From Acanthacorydalis orientalis (taxonomy: Eukaryota > Arthropoda > Insecta > Megaloptera > Corydalidae), in the NCBI GenBank assembly GCA_034766995.1, contig CM068317.1, forward strand, positions 25,542,501 through 25,606,500: 64,000 nucleotides of DNA, in the 5' to 3' direction. Made by a program: the position numbers and the translations under genes. The notes beneath the pieces are model-generated. The model did no database searches and was not told where the DNA came from. It saw only the letters and a program-made list of their open reading frames with translations. Shown here piece after piece: positions 1-10,619 of this stretch; positions within the stretch are counted from its first letter, which is position 1, and every line of letters starts with the position of its first letter.

Positions 1-170
1 AAATATTTTCTGAATACAAATTAAATGCTATACTTAACTACATAGCTAATTGTCTCATTTTAAGTCTCTTCGATTTCATTCAAAATATAATCTAGATAAA
101 AGAATTATTAAATAAAAAAACAGATCTTGTTAATGACCGTATTATAATTCTAGAATATTTTAAAATTAAA

Positions 171-308
171 ATGAATGGAAATAATAATGTAATTTCAACA
201 TCAAAAATTAGAAAAATTACTGCAGTTAAAAAGAAAGCGGTAAGGAAACGGAGACAAGATAATCTGACTGAATCAAGAACACATTCGAAAGAAGTTTTTT
301 CCTTTTAA
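171..308 (+). other. Small basic ORF, unrecognised
   Basis: A 45-codon frame opens at an ATG and ends at a TAA. It is rich in Lys and Arg (central KKKAVRKRRQD) and closes with SKEVFSF. No family can be assigned. A short basic frame can occur by chance in A-rich DNA, so coding is doubtful; a decayed transposon fragment is the likeliest alternative. The rest of 1-479 is AT-rich sequence in which I see nothing. Confidence 0.15.
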
Positions 309-479
309 ATAAAATTCTCTATAATAAAATTTAGACTGGTATTATAATAATAAACAACCCATTTTGTAGACATTTGATTTACACTTGCGATGAACGAGAT
401 GTGACATTTAATTTAACACAATATTTTATTGTGATTTTGTAAAAGTTAAAATTTTATAGAAAACTATAATTACATTACT

Positions 480-606
480 TGATATTATTTTTCATTTATA
501 AATACCATACTCTCAACTATTATTTTCAATGAAGAAACTAGAAATGCCAGTCCGAATTTTGTGTTTTATTTGAAATTAATAAATTGTATCCTCATTGAAA
601 ACCCCT
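480..606 (+). mobile_element. 3' end relic of the IS630-like element found at 22.6-23.9 kb
   Basis: This stretch aligns with the last ~135 bp of the element ending at 23862. The shared landmarks come in the same order: GATATTATTTTTCATTTATA, then a short gap, then TTTTATTT-AAATTAA and a GTCCTC/ATCCTCATT-like terminus. The transposase part is absent, so this is a severely 5'-truncated copy. An (AT)n tract begins right after it. Confidence 0.7.
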
Positions 607-611
607 TTGTG

Positions 612-615
612 TATG

Positions 616-686
<71 letters not shown>

Positions 687-688
687 AT
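612..688. repeat. (AT)n microsatellite
   Basis: Nearly uninterrupted TA dinucleotides broken by ACACA and TTTA. It directly follows the 3' end of the IS630-like relic. Confidence 0.95.
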
Positions 689-834
689 TATATTGAATCA
701 TAATAATTTCCAACTAATAATTTTCAATTAATAATTTATAATTCCAACTAATTAATAATTTCCAACACAATTTATTATTTATATCAATATTATATCAATT
801 TTATTTATTAAGATTCACTTAACACGGAAAATAA

Positions 835-861
835 CATATATATATATATATATATATATAA
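835..861. repeat. (AT)n microsatellite
   Basis: Short pure TA run. The following 862-1754 is AT-rich non-repetitive sequence in which I see no gene or element. Confidence 0.9.
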
Positions 862-1751
862 GAAAACATCTGTTTTTCACAAAGTTAGAGGATAAATTTC
901 AATTTTTTAGATTATTATGCTTTATTTAAAGCATGAATTCTAAAATTAATGAAATAATTTTAATAAAATATAAAAATAGTATTAATAAAAAAAGGTTACT
1001 TATATCTAAAGCAAAATAAAAAAAAATAAATAATAAAAATAAAATAAATAATAAAATTTAAATGGAGCATATTATTCTATTATAATCGCAGAATAGTAAA
1101 TATTAGTATTCACTGTTCTGTGATCATAATAAATGAGAGAATTACTGCCAAAATAGTTTTAACAAACACAGCTGCTCGTGAAACAGATTAATAGTTGTAT
1201 TAAACTGTATGATTTGCAGTATTGAAATAAAAATACATCTCTGTAAAAATTGTGTTTTAAATAAAAGTCTAAAAGTGTCTGGGTTATTCACTTTGAAAAT
1301 AACAGTCAAAACGATTCAATATAAATCATATCTACGAAAAGGGATATTCACTGTAAAGAATTCCTGAGGGTTTATAACTCTCGGCAGTGTAGTTTTTCAT
1401 TTTAACAACTTCAGTTTGCAAATATCTACTGATATGAAATTTTTTACAAACTTTTATATATATATTGTCAAATCCGAAATTTATTTAACCTTCCAACAAA
1501 TTTAATAAAAGAAAACCAGTTCAATAAAACAGGAAAGTTATGATTAAAAAAATCACCTACTTGTATCTGTCTTCCTAGCCAATCAGTTAAGAACGTTCAA
1601 AGAGCTGTTTTATTTGTAAATTCCAAGAATATGTCTGGTCAATAAACGTTTTAGAAAAGATTTATATAAAATTTATTGTTCAGTCTGTTCTATTAGATTT
1701 TTCATTTTATAAGTCAAACTTACTTTTTGACAAAGTCATTCATAAAAAAAG

Positions 1752-1754
<3 letters not shown>

Positions 1755-1790
<36 letters not shown>

Positions 1791-1824
1791 GTATATATAT
1801 AGATATATATGTGTGTGTGTGTGT
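1755..1824. repeat. (AT)n then (GT)n compound microsatellite
   Basis: TA dinucleotides interrupted by ACGTA and AGATA, then seven GT repeats. The next block, 1825-2142, carries CA-rich stretches (about 1998-2050) but no recognisable gene. Confidence 0.95.
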
Positions 1825-2140
1825 TCGATTTATGTAGAAACAATGAAGATTTTCCTGGAAATATTTCTTTCATAAAGGCAATATTTCGACCGATGCAGAA
1901 TTTCAAATGGTATCATAAAAACGTTCATGGATGACGTTGAGTAATTATATCGTTCTGTTGAATAATGTGTGCGGTGTGTGCGGTTTTTCACAATGCTCAC
2001 ACACACGCACACGCAATATTCACACACATCTACATAGAGACACACACAGCAAAGACGCCGACTTGTTATTTGATTCTAAATACAATTTCATACTATGTAT
2101 ATATTTTGAAAGAATGGATTCGAAACACAGATGTGCCTCA

Positions 2141-2142
<2 letters not shown>

Positions 2143-2187
<45 letters not shown>
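2143..2187. repeat. (AT)n microsatellite
   Basis: Pure TA array. 2188-2644 is AT-rich and featureless by eye. Confidence 0.95.
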
Positions 2188-2189
<2 letters not shown>

Positions 2190-2642
2190 GGTCCAGAGAA
2201 AATATGGAAGATAAATGAACTGTCTCGTTGTCAAAATTAAATTTAAAAAAAGTTCAATCATTTCAAAAGTTGCAGGTTTTTCACACTATCGTTTTATAAA
2301 CTAATGAACTCTCAGTTGTGTTCAGTCGATTCTTAAATATTTTCATATTTGTGCAATACGTTTTAATCACATAAAAAATATACAGTTGCTGTTATTTTTT
2401 ATGCCTCTTTTTGACAATTGATCAAATCGATTTGTGAAAAAATTCATGTGGCTATAAAACAAAAACATTGATATTAATGTTATTCCGGAAATATTTTCTA
2501 TTCAAATTACTCTGTATTGAACGGTGTGATTGATTGATTGTTCGAAGTTTTAGCATGCGTCGGCGTCTGAAGCTATAAACCTATAAATAAAAAAATACAC
2601 ATACGTTTTAATTTCAACCGTTCACTTTCACATTATACAATC

Positions 2643-2691
<49 letters not shown>

Positions 2692-2695
<4 letters not shown>

Positions 2696-2806
2696 GGAAT
2701 TAAAAAAATTATTGAAAATCAGTAGAAAAGAGAGGAATTCAATCGTACAAAATAGAAAATCACGGAAGAGGTCTTTATCCAGCAGTATATTGACAGAGGA
2801 TGATAA

Positions 2807-2812
<6 letters not shown>
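2692..2812 (+). mobile_element. 3' end of an RTE-type LINE ORF2 (copy 1)
   Basis: Homologous to 3427-3545 and 18108-18240. Read with the frame that matches the 18 kb copy, it gives RTK*KITEEVFIQQY and then stops. This resembles the RTE ORF2 C-terminus, where a Trp-Lys pair precedes a Glu-Ala-(Phe/Tyr)-x-Gln-Gln-Trp motif. One Trp is now a stop and the final Trp is Tyr. It is a dead, very short 3' copy, and an (AT)n array follows where the LINE tail would be. Confidence 0.5.
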
Positions 2813-2870
<58 letters not shown>

Positions 2871-2880
2871 GTATATATAT
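2809..2880. repeat. (AT)n microsatellite on a LINE tail
   Basis: TA dinucleotides beginning just after GATAATGAT at the LINE 3' end. The array may have been seeded by the LINE's short tandem tail. Confidence 0.9.
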
Positions 2881-2892
2881 TTTGAGACCTTA

Positions 2893-3104
2893 ATTCCCCC
2901 GGTTTTTTGAAAAATGTTCCCGGAAAACATGCAAAAGACATTAATAAAAATTACACTAACACAACATACTACTCACACCCCCCAAAAGCGGATAACTACC
3001 AGATTAGGTAAGGGCACCACATCAATTTCATAAAACAAACCGGCCAAACTTGGCCCTGTACAAAATTTAGTAGCAATAAAATTCATTTTTATTTTATTTT
3101 ATTA
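2893..3104. mobile_element. ~0.2 kb nested insertion, SINE- or LINE-tail-like
   Basis: This segment is missing from the otherwise homologous unit at 3600. The left edge reads AGACCTTAATTCC and the right edge AGACTTCAATTCC, a plausible imperfect 13-bp target duplication. The right end carries a (TTTTA)n-like run. The body has GGATAACTACCAGATTAGGT and an AAACCGGCC stretch; I cannot assign it to a known SINE. Insertion is inferred from the paralogous empty site. Confidence 0.6.
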
Positions 3105-3390
3105 GACTTCAATTCCTAGACAGTAATGAGAGTCAAGTTCGTAGATAGTATTTCTACAGAATTTAGATCTTTCTTAACCCTCATTTAGATATTAGAAAAA
3201 GAATTCTTTGTAAAAGACCGGAGTTGTGACCTCACAAGTGGATTCTTTATCGTGACAACAATCCTCCCTCTCCGTTATCATTGATGAAAATTTCAATCCA
3301 AAAAGAAATGTTAACGATAAAACTGAAACTCATTCGCTCAATCTTACAATTTTTTTTTGTTTCTGAAACTAAATTGTTTTGAACGAAATC

Positions 3391-3431
<41 letters not shown>

Positions 3432-3539
3432 GAAATTAAAAATTTTATTAAAAATCAGTGGAAAAGAGAGGAACTCAATCGTACAAAATGAAAAATCATA
3501 GAAGAGGTCTTTATCTAGTAGTAGATTGACAGAGGATGA

Positions 3540-3596
<57 letters not shown>

Positions 3597-3886
3597 TTTG
3601 AGACCTCAATTTCTAGACAGTAATGAGAGTCAAGTTCGTAGATGGTATTTCTACAGAATTTAGATCTTTCTTAACCCTCATTTAGATATTAGAAAAAGAA
3701 TTCTTTATAAAAGACAGAAGTTATGACCTCACAAGTGGATTCTTTATCCTGACAACAGTCCTCCCTCTACGTTATCATTGATGAAAATTTCAATCCGGAA
3801 ACAAATGTTAACGATAAAACACTGAAACACATTCGCCCAATCTTTCATTTTTGTTATTTCTGAAACTAAATTGTTTTGAAAGAATT
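3391..3886. repeat. Right unit of the tandem duplication (unit B)
   Basis: Repeats unit A without the nested insertion, so it shows the empty site. 3887-4380 downstream is AT-rich. A 65-codon frame at 3992-4189 there resembles nothing known and is probably chance. Confidence 0.85.
3427..3545 (+). mobile_element. 3' end of an RTE-type LINE ORF2 (copy 2)
   Basis: Diverged duplicate of 2692-2812, with the same frame and the same loss of Trp codons. An (AT)n tract at 3543-3595 follows, as in copy 1. It arose by the local tandem duplication rather than by an independent insertion, because the flanks are duplicated too. Confidence 0.5.
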
Positions 3887-4384
3887 TCTGTTGATTTGAA
3901 AAATATCTGTTTTGATAAATTCAAACACAAAAGCTCATGGTAGAGCATCTAAAAAGAATTCCCAAATTTTTTCAAAGAGTGAAAATAGAGAATGGAGAAA
4001 TGCTTTAGAGTGAATGAGGACGACTTTAAAACGAAAATGTTTGAATCTAGTAATTTTTCAATTATAAAAGTTTTATTTGCAAATTCGTTCCTTGTTTCAG
4101 ACCTTCTACATTCGTCATGTTTAATCATTTCCCTAGTATCTAATTCATTCTTAATAAAATCTGATAAATTCGTATTACATTTCTTTTAATATCCTGACAT
4201 TCTGTTCTTTTTAATTTATATTTTTATATCCAAATGATCATCGAGATATCAAAAATACTCATACACCTATATTTTTCCAAAAATTGGTAAATCAAATACT
4301 AAAAAAACGGGTGTGTGTGCTCATGTACATACGACAGAAGTGAAACTTCATTATTTTTATGTAGATGTGGGGAAAGGAGAATTG

Positions 4385-4500
4385 CTGTTAATTACAGGTT
4401 TAATAATATAAATAAGACATTCTATAATTAAATAGAGAAGGGTGCATTGCTATAAATTACATGTTTAATAACATAAAGAAGACATTTTATACTGAAAAAC
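4385..4500. repeat. Two-unit ~60 bp tandem repeat
   Basis: Two adjacent units share the order ATTGCT-TAATTACA-GTTTAATAA-ATAAA-AAGACATT. They lie just past the 3' side of the minus-strand endonuclease remnant and could belong to the terminal part of that element. Confidence 0.6.
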
Positions 4501-4512
4501 ATAATTTTATTC

Positions 4513-5447
4513 TCATTCAATTTGTTCGTATTCTAAAAATGAGACAATCGGTTTATGATAACTAAAATATGATATAAAAAGTTTTGACTCAAATTTATCG
4601 AGAAATCTCGAGAATACTGCATCGATTGTAGTTCCTGATCTCGTAGTTGCTTCATTAAGGTTATTTACAATATTTAAATTCAATTTGGCATGGAGAAATT
4701 TAATTAATGATAGGGAAGCATCGGAAGAAAAGTTAACGTTAAAGTCTCCGCTCAAGATCATCGGCACTTTGTCATAATTGACATCGACTAGATTTGCTCT
4801 CTCGACGGTATAGATTAATAGAGTACTATATATGAATTTGATTATGTCTTCGATTTTCTGATTTGCTGAAATGTAGATGGCGACCATCAAGATGACCGTC
4901 TCATTTTCCGCAACACATTGAGCAGCACATATATCTCAAACAGCTGTTGTTACTCCTATCGATTGTGTTTGTTGAAAATTGCAATCCTTGTATAGAATAA
5001 CAATATTAGCTGTGTCACTAGATTTATGATAAATCGCCACTCCTCCAGATGGAAGGGTTGGTCGTTTATATTGAACAACACAATTGAAGTAAGGGATATT
5101 GATTCGATCCTCATTCTTTAACCAAGTCTCAGAAAGAAACAATAGGTTTGACTGCTGAATAACTGTGTCACTGAGATCGGCTGAGCGAGCGCGAAGACTT
5201 GGACAATTTAAAGAAGATATTGTCAATCCTCTCGTACTGCGGATGAAATCTACACATTCTCTATTGTCACCAGTCGCTTAACAGATAATCTACGAAATTC
5301 CTCTTGTAGAGATCTCATTGAAGTTGCTGCTCGTCGACCATGATAAAACCTGGCTGCATTATCACGAGTTACAATGTAAGAGTTCTTGTATACTTGTGGC
5401 TCGTGATAATCTACGTACAGTAAGTGCTGACAGTGTATATTCATCAT
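4513..5447 (-). pseudogene. Helitron-associated PIF1-like helicase tail plus endonuclease/exonuclease/phosphatase domain
   Basis: Reading leftwards on the minus strand, a short SLQEEFRRLS...RLVTIEN segment resembles the C-terminal tail of PIF1-like helicases of arthropod Helitrons. It is followed by SLNCPSLRARSADL and LLFLSETWL, typical of the EEP fold (the SETW Glu is the metal ligand). Next come GGVAIYHKS, VAIYISANQK, then ILSGDFNVNF (the catalytic GDFN core), a GTTIDAVF motif and SYFSYHKP (the terminal His). A TGA separates the two halves near 4933, and frames shift around 5230-5250. The conserved metal-binding motifs survive but the gene is broken. Function in a live element: DNA or RNA cleavage during transposition. 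The Helitron link is from family knowledge; the termini were not found. Confidence 0.65.
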
Positions 5448-5615
5448 GCAGTCATATTCGCTCCATCTCTTTCATTCGCGGCTATGTTCATGGTAACGTT
5501 TTTCGTGACACGCCGTATGATTTTACCCCTCACTAACGCGCCCATAGAGTTTTATTTCAAAAGATTTTGAAACTTTATTATCACTTATTGTTTGTATTAT
5601 TATTAGTAGTAGTAG

Positions 5616-5873
5616 CAGTGGCGCACTCAGGATTTAATCTTGTAGGTGGCCGAGTTAAACGGATAAAATTTGTTTTAATGTGAATTCAATAAAATTCATT
5701 AGACGATTATAAAAATTCATTTAAAGAATTAAATACATTTTTCTTTTCTTTTTACAAAGCTCTTGAATTTATTCAGTCGCGGTTATATTAATCTCTCTGT
5801 AGAGGATAATGATTTTTTACTTTTCCTTTGAGTGGTGCCAGTGATTTTGACTCCCTCTCTGAGTGCGCCACTG
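5616..5873. mobile_element. hAT-type MITE with terminal repeats and target duplication
   Basis: The left end reads CAGTGGCGCACTCAGGA. The right end, reverse complemented, reads CAGTGGCGCACTCAGAG, so the first 15 bp are an exact inverted repeat. The flanks are AGTAGTAG (5608-5615) and TCTAGTAG (5874-5881), an 8-bp duplication with 2 mismatches. The CAGTGGCG terminus and 8-bp site are hallmarks of the hAT superfamily. At 258 bp it has no coding capacity and would depend on a transposase in trans. Confidence 0.9.
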
Positions 5874-6102
5874 TCTAGTAGTATAATATAATTATTCAAA
5901 ATTACGTTCGTAGTTACATTATAGAAAAAATGCATTTATATTGAGTATGCACTGAAACTTTTCCTTTAGAAAAAGCATATATGACTGCATAAAAATACTT
6001 ATGGAATTAACATTTAATTATATATTTTACCATCTTATTGAATGACTTAAACATCATTTATACATATTTTGCTATATTTTTTATATAACATTTAATTTTA
6101 TA

Positions 6103-6133
<31 letters not shown>

Positions 6134-6169
6134 GTAATCTATTTTTACATTAGTTAATTATCTATTACT

Positions 6170-6800
6170 AAATTCGCTAGTTGGTTTACAATTCATTATT
6201 AAATGTTCTTCCTTTAATTCACCATCAGAAAACAAACATTTATGTTTTCTTATTTTTATTTTTTCTTGTCGTTTTCATAGTTCCAATCTAATCATTGGTC
6301 TATGTCGTCATTCTCTTTTATTCAAAATATTTACATGTTCGGCGCCGTCCTTATAGTGAATTATTTTCTTGGCAAACTACGTAATTGTTTTTGTGTCTTC
6401 TAGTTTTTGCATATTTCTTTGTCTTCTAAATTGCTTCTCTATCATTTTCATCTTTCCTTTCTTCTTAATATGTTTCTCAGATTCAATACACCTGTATTTT
6501 CTTGTAGTTTCTTATTCCAAATTCAATGTGTCCATTTTAGGTATTGGACTCATGTTATATCTGACCAGATGTTTAGTTTAAATGCTGAGTTTGCTTTTTC
6601 CGTAAGTGTTTCTGTAAAGGTTGCAGCTGTTGACGTCGCCTTGCTTATGCCCGAAGTTTCTTTATAGAATTTATTTGCTATTGTCTCTAATTCCTTTATA
6701 ATTACATCTCCTCGCCATATTTGTGCTCCAAATATTTCACCATTGTTTTATTAATCACTTTATCATTTCATATGGCAAATGCTAGATTTATACTAGGTAC
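6170..6800 (-). pseudogene. LINE ORF2 C-terminal remnant
   Basis: On the minus strand one long frame runs from about 6570 to 6190. It contains KDGAEHVNILNKRE, RHRPMIRLEL, then KHKCLFSDGELKEEHLIMNC. The last block fits the Cys-His zinc-knuckle-like tail that ends many non-LTR retrotransposon ORF2 proteins; one Cys of the CX2C pair is replaced by Ser. Interruptions are mainly TGA where Trp is expected. Upstream (6570-6800) another frame continues plausibly (KELETIANKFYKETSG). No reverse transcriptase core is left. Confidence 0.5.
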
Positions 6801-6937
6801 CGCTCTTAAGAAACCAATCAAATGCTGCCCCTTCTCCTTCAAATTTTGTTCAAATGAAAAGAAATCTGTGACCGTTGGTAATTTTTTAAAAAAATTTAAT
6901 TATCACTAAAAAATTTGTAAAATTTTCCATCATTGAT

Positions 6938-7020
6938 ACATAGACGACAAGGACCATTCTACGGATCAGTTCTCACGGATTCTACGGATCAGTATGATCA
7001 GTTCTCATAATTCAAAGTTA
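6938..7020. repeat. Short direct repeat of TTCTACGGATCAGT
   Basis: ATTCTACGGATCAGT occurs twice about 24 bp apart and GATCAGTTCTCA occurs twice. It is a small local duplication without an element signature. 6800-7520 otherwise shows nothing. Confidence 0.6.
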
Positions 7021-7522
7021 TGAAGTTCTTTTACATAAGTTTCAGAACAAAAATTGAACTACAAACATTTTTAAATTTATTTTTTCATTTCACATTTGAG
7101 CTACTTATAAATCGAAATTTTGATTGAAAATAAAATTTCCAACTAAAAAAAATTGCCGGTCTGAGCAGTGATGCTTGTTGCCCCTGTCTAAATCCTATCC
7201 TGCATATGGTATATTTTCATTCATGTATATAAATCTAATTATAAACCGTATTAATTATATTACTTTTTCACTTTTATTATATATGTATATATATACGTAT
7301 GTATTAAAAAGATTTGGAATTTGGATAGTTATTTAAATTATAGAAATTATGACCAATTTATAATATTCTAATCTATTTTCACTCGATTTTTAAATTTGCT
7401 TATCGGACAAAAGTATCTACAAAGCTCGACTTTTATAGTTTACATTCACTAATTTATAATATTTATTTTTAGATATTCTGATCGATCGTATAATTAACCA
7501 TTACTGCATATTAAGAATCAAC

Positions 7523-7567
<45 letters not shown>
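7523..7567. repeat. (AT)n microsatellite
   Basis: Pure TA array of about 22 units. Confidence 0.95.
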
Positions 7568-7569
<2 letters not shown>

Positions 7570-7679
7570 TGCAGTCATTATACGTCATTAAATGCAAAGA
7601 TATAACAAAACCGATTGAAATGAAATTTCAAAACGAACATTAATTCAATATTTATAATACAGCTGATAAATCAATAGAT

Positions 7680-7890
7680 GATCTATTTATATGACAGCGT
7701 AATTACACGCGACGCAATCCCTTTTAATGTGTAAAGAAATTGTATGTTTGACGACGACGTCGCGGGTTCATTATAAGTTTTCATTATCAACCATTTAAAG
7801 TTTATTGTCTGCGACGACAGCAACGAATTCGGTATCAATTTATTAATTTTGAAAGTTTGTCATTGTGTTAGGAAGCTTTCTGCGTTGTTT
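7680..7890. other. Less AT-biased island, possible conserved non-coding element
   Basis: This stretch stands out from its surroundings by CG dinucleotides (GACGACGACGTCGCGGG) and by two TTTATTGTCTGCGACGACAG-like segments. There is no long reading frame and no transposon similarity that I recognise. It could be regulatory DNA, an exon or UTR, or an unrecognised repeat. 7891-9349 shows nothing assignable. It contains an 89-codon basic minus-strand frame at 8151-8420 and a GC-richer patch near 8620-8700. Confidence 0.25.
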
Positions 7891-9349
7891 TACGTTTTAA
7901 CTCTCGTTAATTATTTTTGAAATAAATGAAATATTTCAGGAATAAAACAATCTTGATTCAAAATATATTTATTTATTAATTTAAAACATCTTCAACTATT
8001 TTACCATTGAATGTTATTATGCCTAAATAAGAGAACTATCGAGGGATAACCTTATTTTTTAACAATAATTTTTGTTAGTCCTAAAACACTTGTATTAAGA
8101 ATAAATAACGGGGGTTGTATCTGTAAACAACCCCAGGAGTTTACATCGGGTTAGAGAAGTGAAAATGTTTTAAATTGTTTAAAAAAATACAATTTCATCT
8201 TTTCAGATGGAGTCGAAGCAATTTTTTTCAAACTCTCTAGCCTTTTCTCTTCCACAGCTTTACGTTTTCTATGCTTTCTTACAGTTTTTTGGACCATTTT
8301 GAATTTTGGAGATGTTGATAAATTTAGTAGCTTAATTTCTGAAAATTTTCTGAAAAATTTCAAAAATTTTAAAAATGACACTGGGTCTTTCTTACAGAAC
8401 CTTGAAAGCTTTATCCGCATATATTTAAGTTTTTGTCGTACGATAAAGATTTTTTGAGATATTTACCTTTTAATGCTGACACAACGTGAAAATCAATGTT
8501 AAAATTAAGTAAGGTCATAACTTTCAATTTCATTAACGGATTTTAATAGATGAAACATTTTTAGATTCCAAAGTCTTTTAGCTGTTAAACACTTTTGATC
8601 CGATGTGAATCTGTTGAACGGTTGCGGTGTACTGAGCGCTAACCTGCGTTACAGCATTTGGTAACGCTCCCACCGGCTAACATGACACCCCACCTAATGA
8701 AACTGTAGACGTAATTCGACGTCAAAATATTTTAATGATATATCTTTTTCATTAGAATGTATTGAAAAAAAATGTTTAATCAATGTAAAATATTGTTTAA
8801 ACTTATTTATTATTTTTTAAACGTTTACTTATTTTTCTTTAGTAAAAAAAAAACAAGTTTATCTATAAATAAATATTACTTATCACTAATATTCAAAGGA
8901 AATATTTTTTAAGTGTAACACGCGGATTACTGGCGGTCCGTCCAACAAAATTGAATGATTTCAAGGAAAACGCTATTAAATAATTTTGATTACATACGTT
9001 GTACACATTTTAAGTATAAGATAAATTATGGTTTTCAAAAATTTATAAGAAAATTGTTTTGGGGAAAATAAAATACTACAAAATCATAATCTGTAATTAA
9101 CTTAAATATACACTTCTTATCGTATTTAATAAATAGAACTTTTTATTTGTTATATCTTTCTCGTCTTATTTAATAGAGACTCTTTTCAGTCAAACCCGAT
9201 GTAAATAGGTGTGTTTCAGTCAGAGAAATGTTAAATCAAATAATATTTTATTTTCATCTATCATATTTTCAAGATAAAAACACTAAAAATTAAACGGAAT
9301 GTAGGTACGAATATTCAAAATCATTTTTGAAAGATTTCATGAACTGTTT

Positions 9350-10320
9350 TTAACCTCTTAAGCGTTTTGTTTATGTTATTCTGAGAATATACACTGGTGT
9401 GCTTAATTTTTCTAGGTGATGACGAGTATACTCGACGAAGACACAGTAAATACATTTACTGTAAGGTTGAGTTAAATTATAACAAAATGATAAATTTTTG
9501 GTTTTTTTGAAAATTTTTTAATTTTACTAATAAGTAATTCACAAATCGTATTTCATTACTGTTTATTGGCATCCATTTTTTTAATCTTGAATATTGTTTC
9601 AAATACAGGCAACTTTCCAAATATTGCTCGGAATATAAATTAGTTTGCTCCACTATTATGTTTAGTAAGTCATAATCTAAAAAAGTTTCCATATAGAACA
9701 CACATTTGGTTTTTGACGAATGGGGAATAATGAAATTTGGACCAGGATGAGCAGTAAATTTAAATGGTGCTCACTCTCCACCTCTAATATTCCTGTATAC
9801 ATTTGAATTTTTATTTTCTGTATCGGGTTCTTTATCTTTTTCATCCTCATCACTACTTTCATCAGAAGACGTTGAAATTACTGATATTCTTTTCTAGGTC
9901 CTTGTATGTAAAATCTCATCTTCGTTATCTTTTTCAACCTCATCACTATTTTCATCAAAAGACGTTACAGGTGTTATCGCTCTTTTCCGTTTTGTTGGAT
10001 GTAAAGATATATTTTAATCACTATCAATAAAACTCATCTCGGAAGAAAAATAAAAACATTATTCATTTCACAAGTTTTTCTATTACACTTTATAATACCT
10101 TCTCTAGATAGCAGACGTAAGATTCACGAAACAAAGAGAAAAGTGCCTAGAAATATTCTAAAATGTACTAAAATCACAAACATATATATTTTTTACCTAA
10201 ATTTTACAATAAATAACAAAAACGAATTCTTCTCTATATGACGAGTATATACTCGACATTAAACAAAAAAAATCCATCTTTTCATGACGAGCATCTCGAC
10301 ATAAACGCTTAAGGGATTAA
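9350..10320 (-). mobile_element. piggyBac-type element, internally deleted, with TTAA sites
   Basis: TTAA at 9350-9353 and at 10317-10320 frame the element. The left end is CCTCTTAAGCG; the right end reverse complemented is TCCCTTAAGCG. Subterminal palindrome-like motifs GACGAGTATACTCGAC (about 9420-9435) and GACGAGTATATACTCGAC or GACGAGCATCTCGAC (about 10239-10300) occur at both ends. TTAA target sites and CCYTTAAG-like ends are diagnostic of piggyBac. Only the N-terminal part of a transposase remains inside, so the ~0.96 kb copy is non-autonomous. Confidence 0.85.
9477..10038 (-). pseudogene. piggyBac transposase N-terminal fragment
   Basis: From an ATG at 10038 the minus strand encodes a Ser/Asp/Glu-rich leader (SFDENSDEVEKDNEDE, then STSSDESSDEDEKDKEPD), so the acidic block looks duplicated. 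It is followed by FLDYDLLNIIVEQTNLYSEQ and SRLKKWMPINSNEIR. The latter two match the start of the piggyBac DDE domain (Ile-Val-x-x-Thr-Asn-x-Tyr and Lys-Lys-Trp-x-Pro). In-frame stops and a frameshift near 9690-9770 kill it, and the three catalytic Asp residues lie in the deleted region. Confidence 0.75.
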
Positions 10321-10619
10321 TAAGAGTTAATTTCGGACGTTATCGGTTTTATTAAATCTGCAAGATAATTGCTTTCATGGCAAATAAACAGCATTGTAAA
10401 TGGAACGAACACTTGAATTCAGACACATTGGCCAGCAGCCCAACTAGATAGTCTGTTAAAAGTGATTTCGTTTGAATGTTTTTAACACTAGATTTACAAG
10501 CATTTACTATATACCTATTTTTACTGAAATCCATCATTTTGACGGATACATTAAAATACAGCGTTTTGGTAATAACAGTTAATTTCATTTTATATCACTA
10601 CATCTTTATTAACAGAGAT

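Larger units (their letters stand above)
2643..3390. repeat. Left unit of a diverged tandem duplication (unit A)
   Basis: The order here is (AT)n, LINE 3'-end relic, (AT)n, then a ~290 bp segment starting near AGACAGTAATGAGAGTCAAG. The same order recurs at 3391-3886. The two copies differ by scattered substitutions, microsatellite lengths and a ~0.2 kb insertion present only here (2893-3104). The duplication therefore predates that insertion. Confidence 0.85.

Noticed and set aside
8151..8420. 89-codon basic minus-strand frame
   Set aside because: Lys-rich composition expected from A/T-rich DNA; no motif, and no supporting start or splice context.
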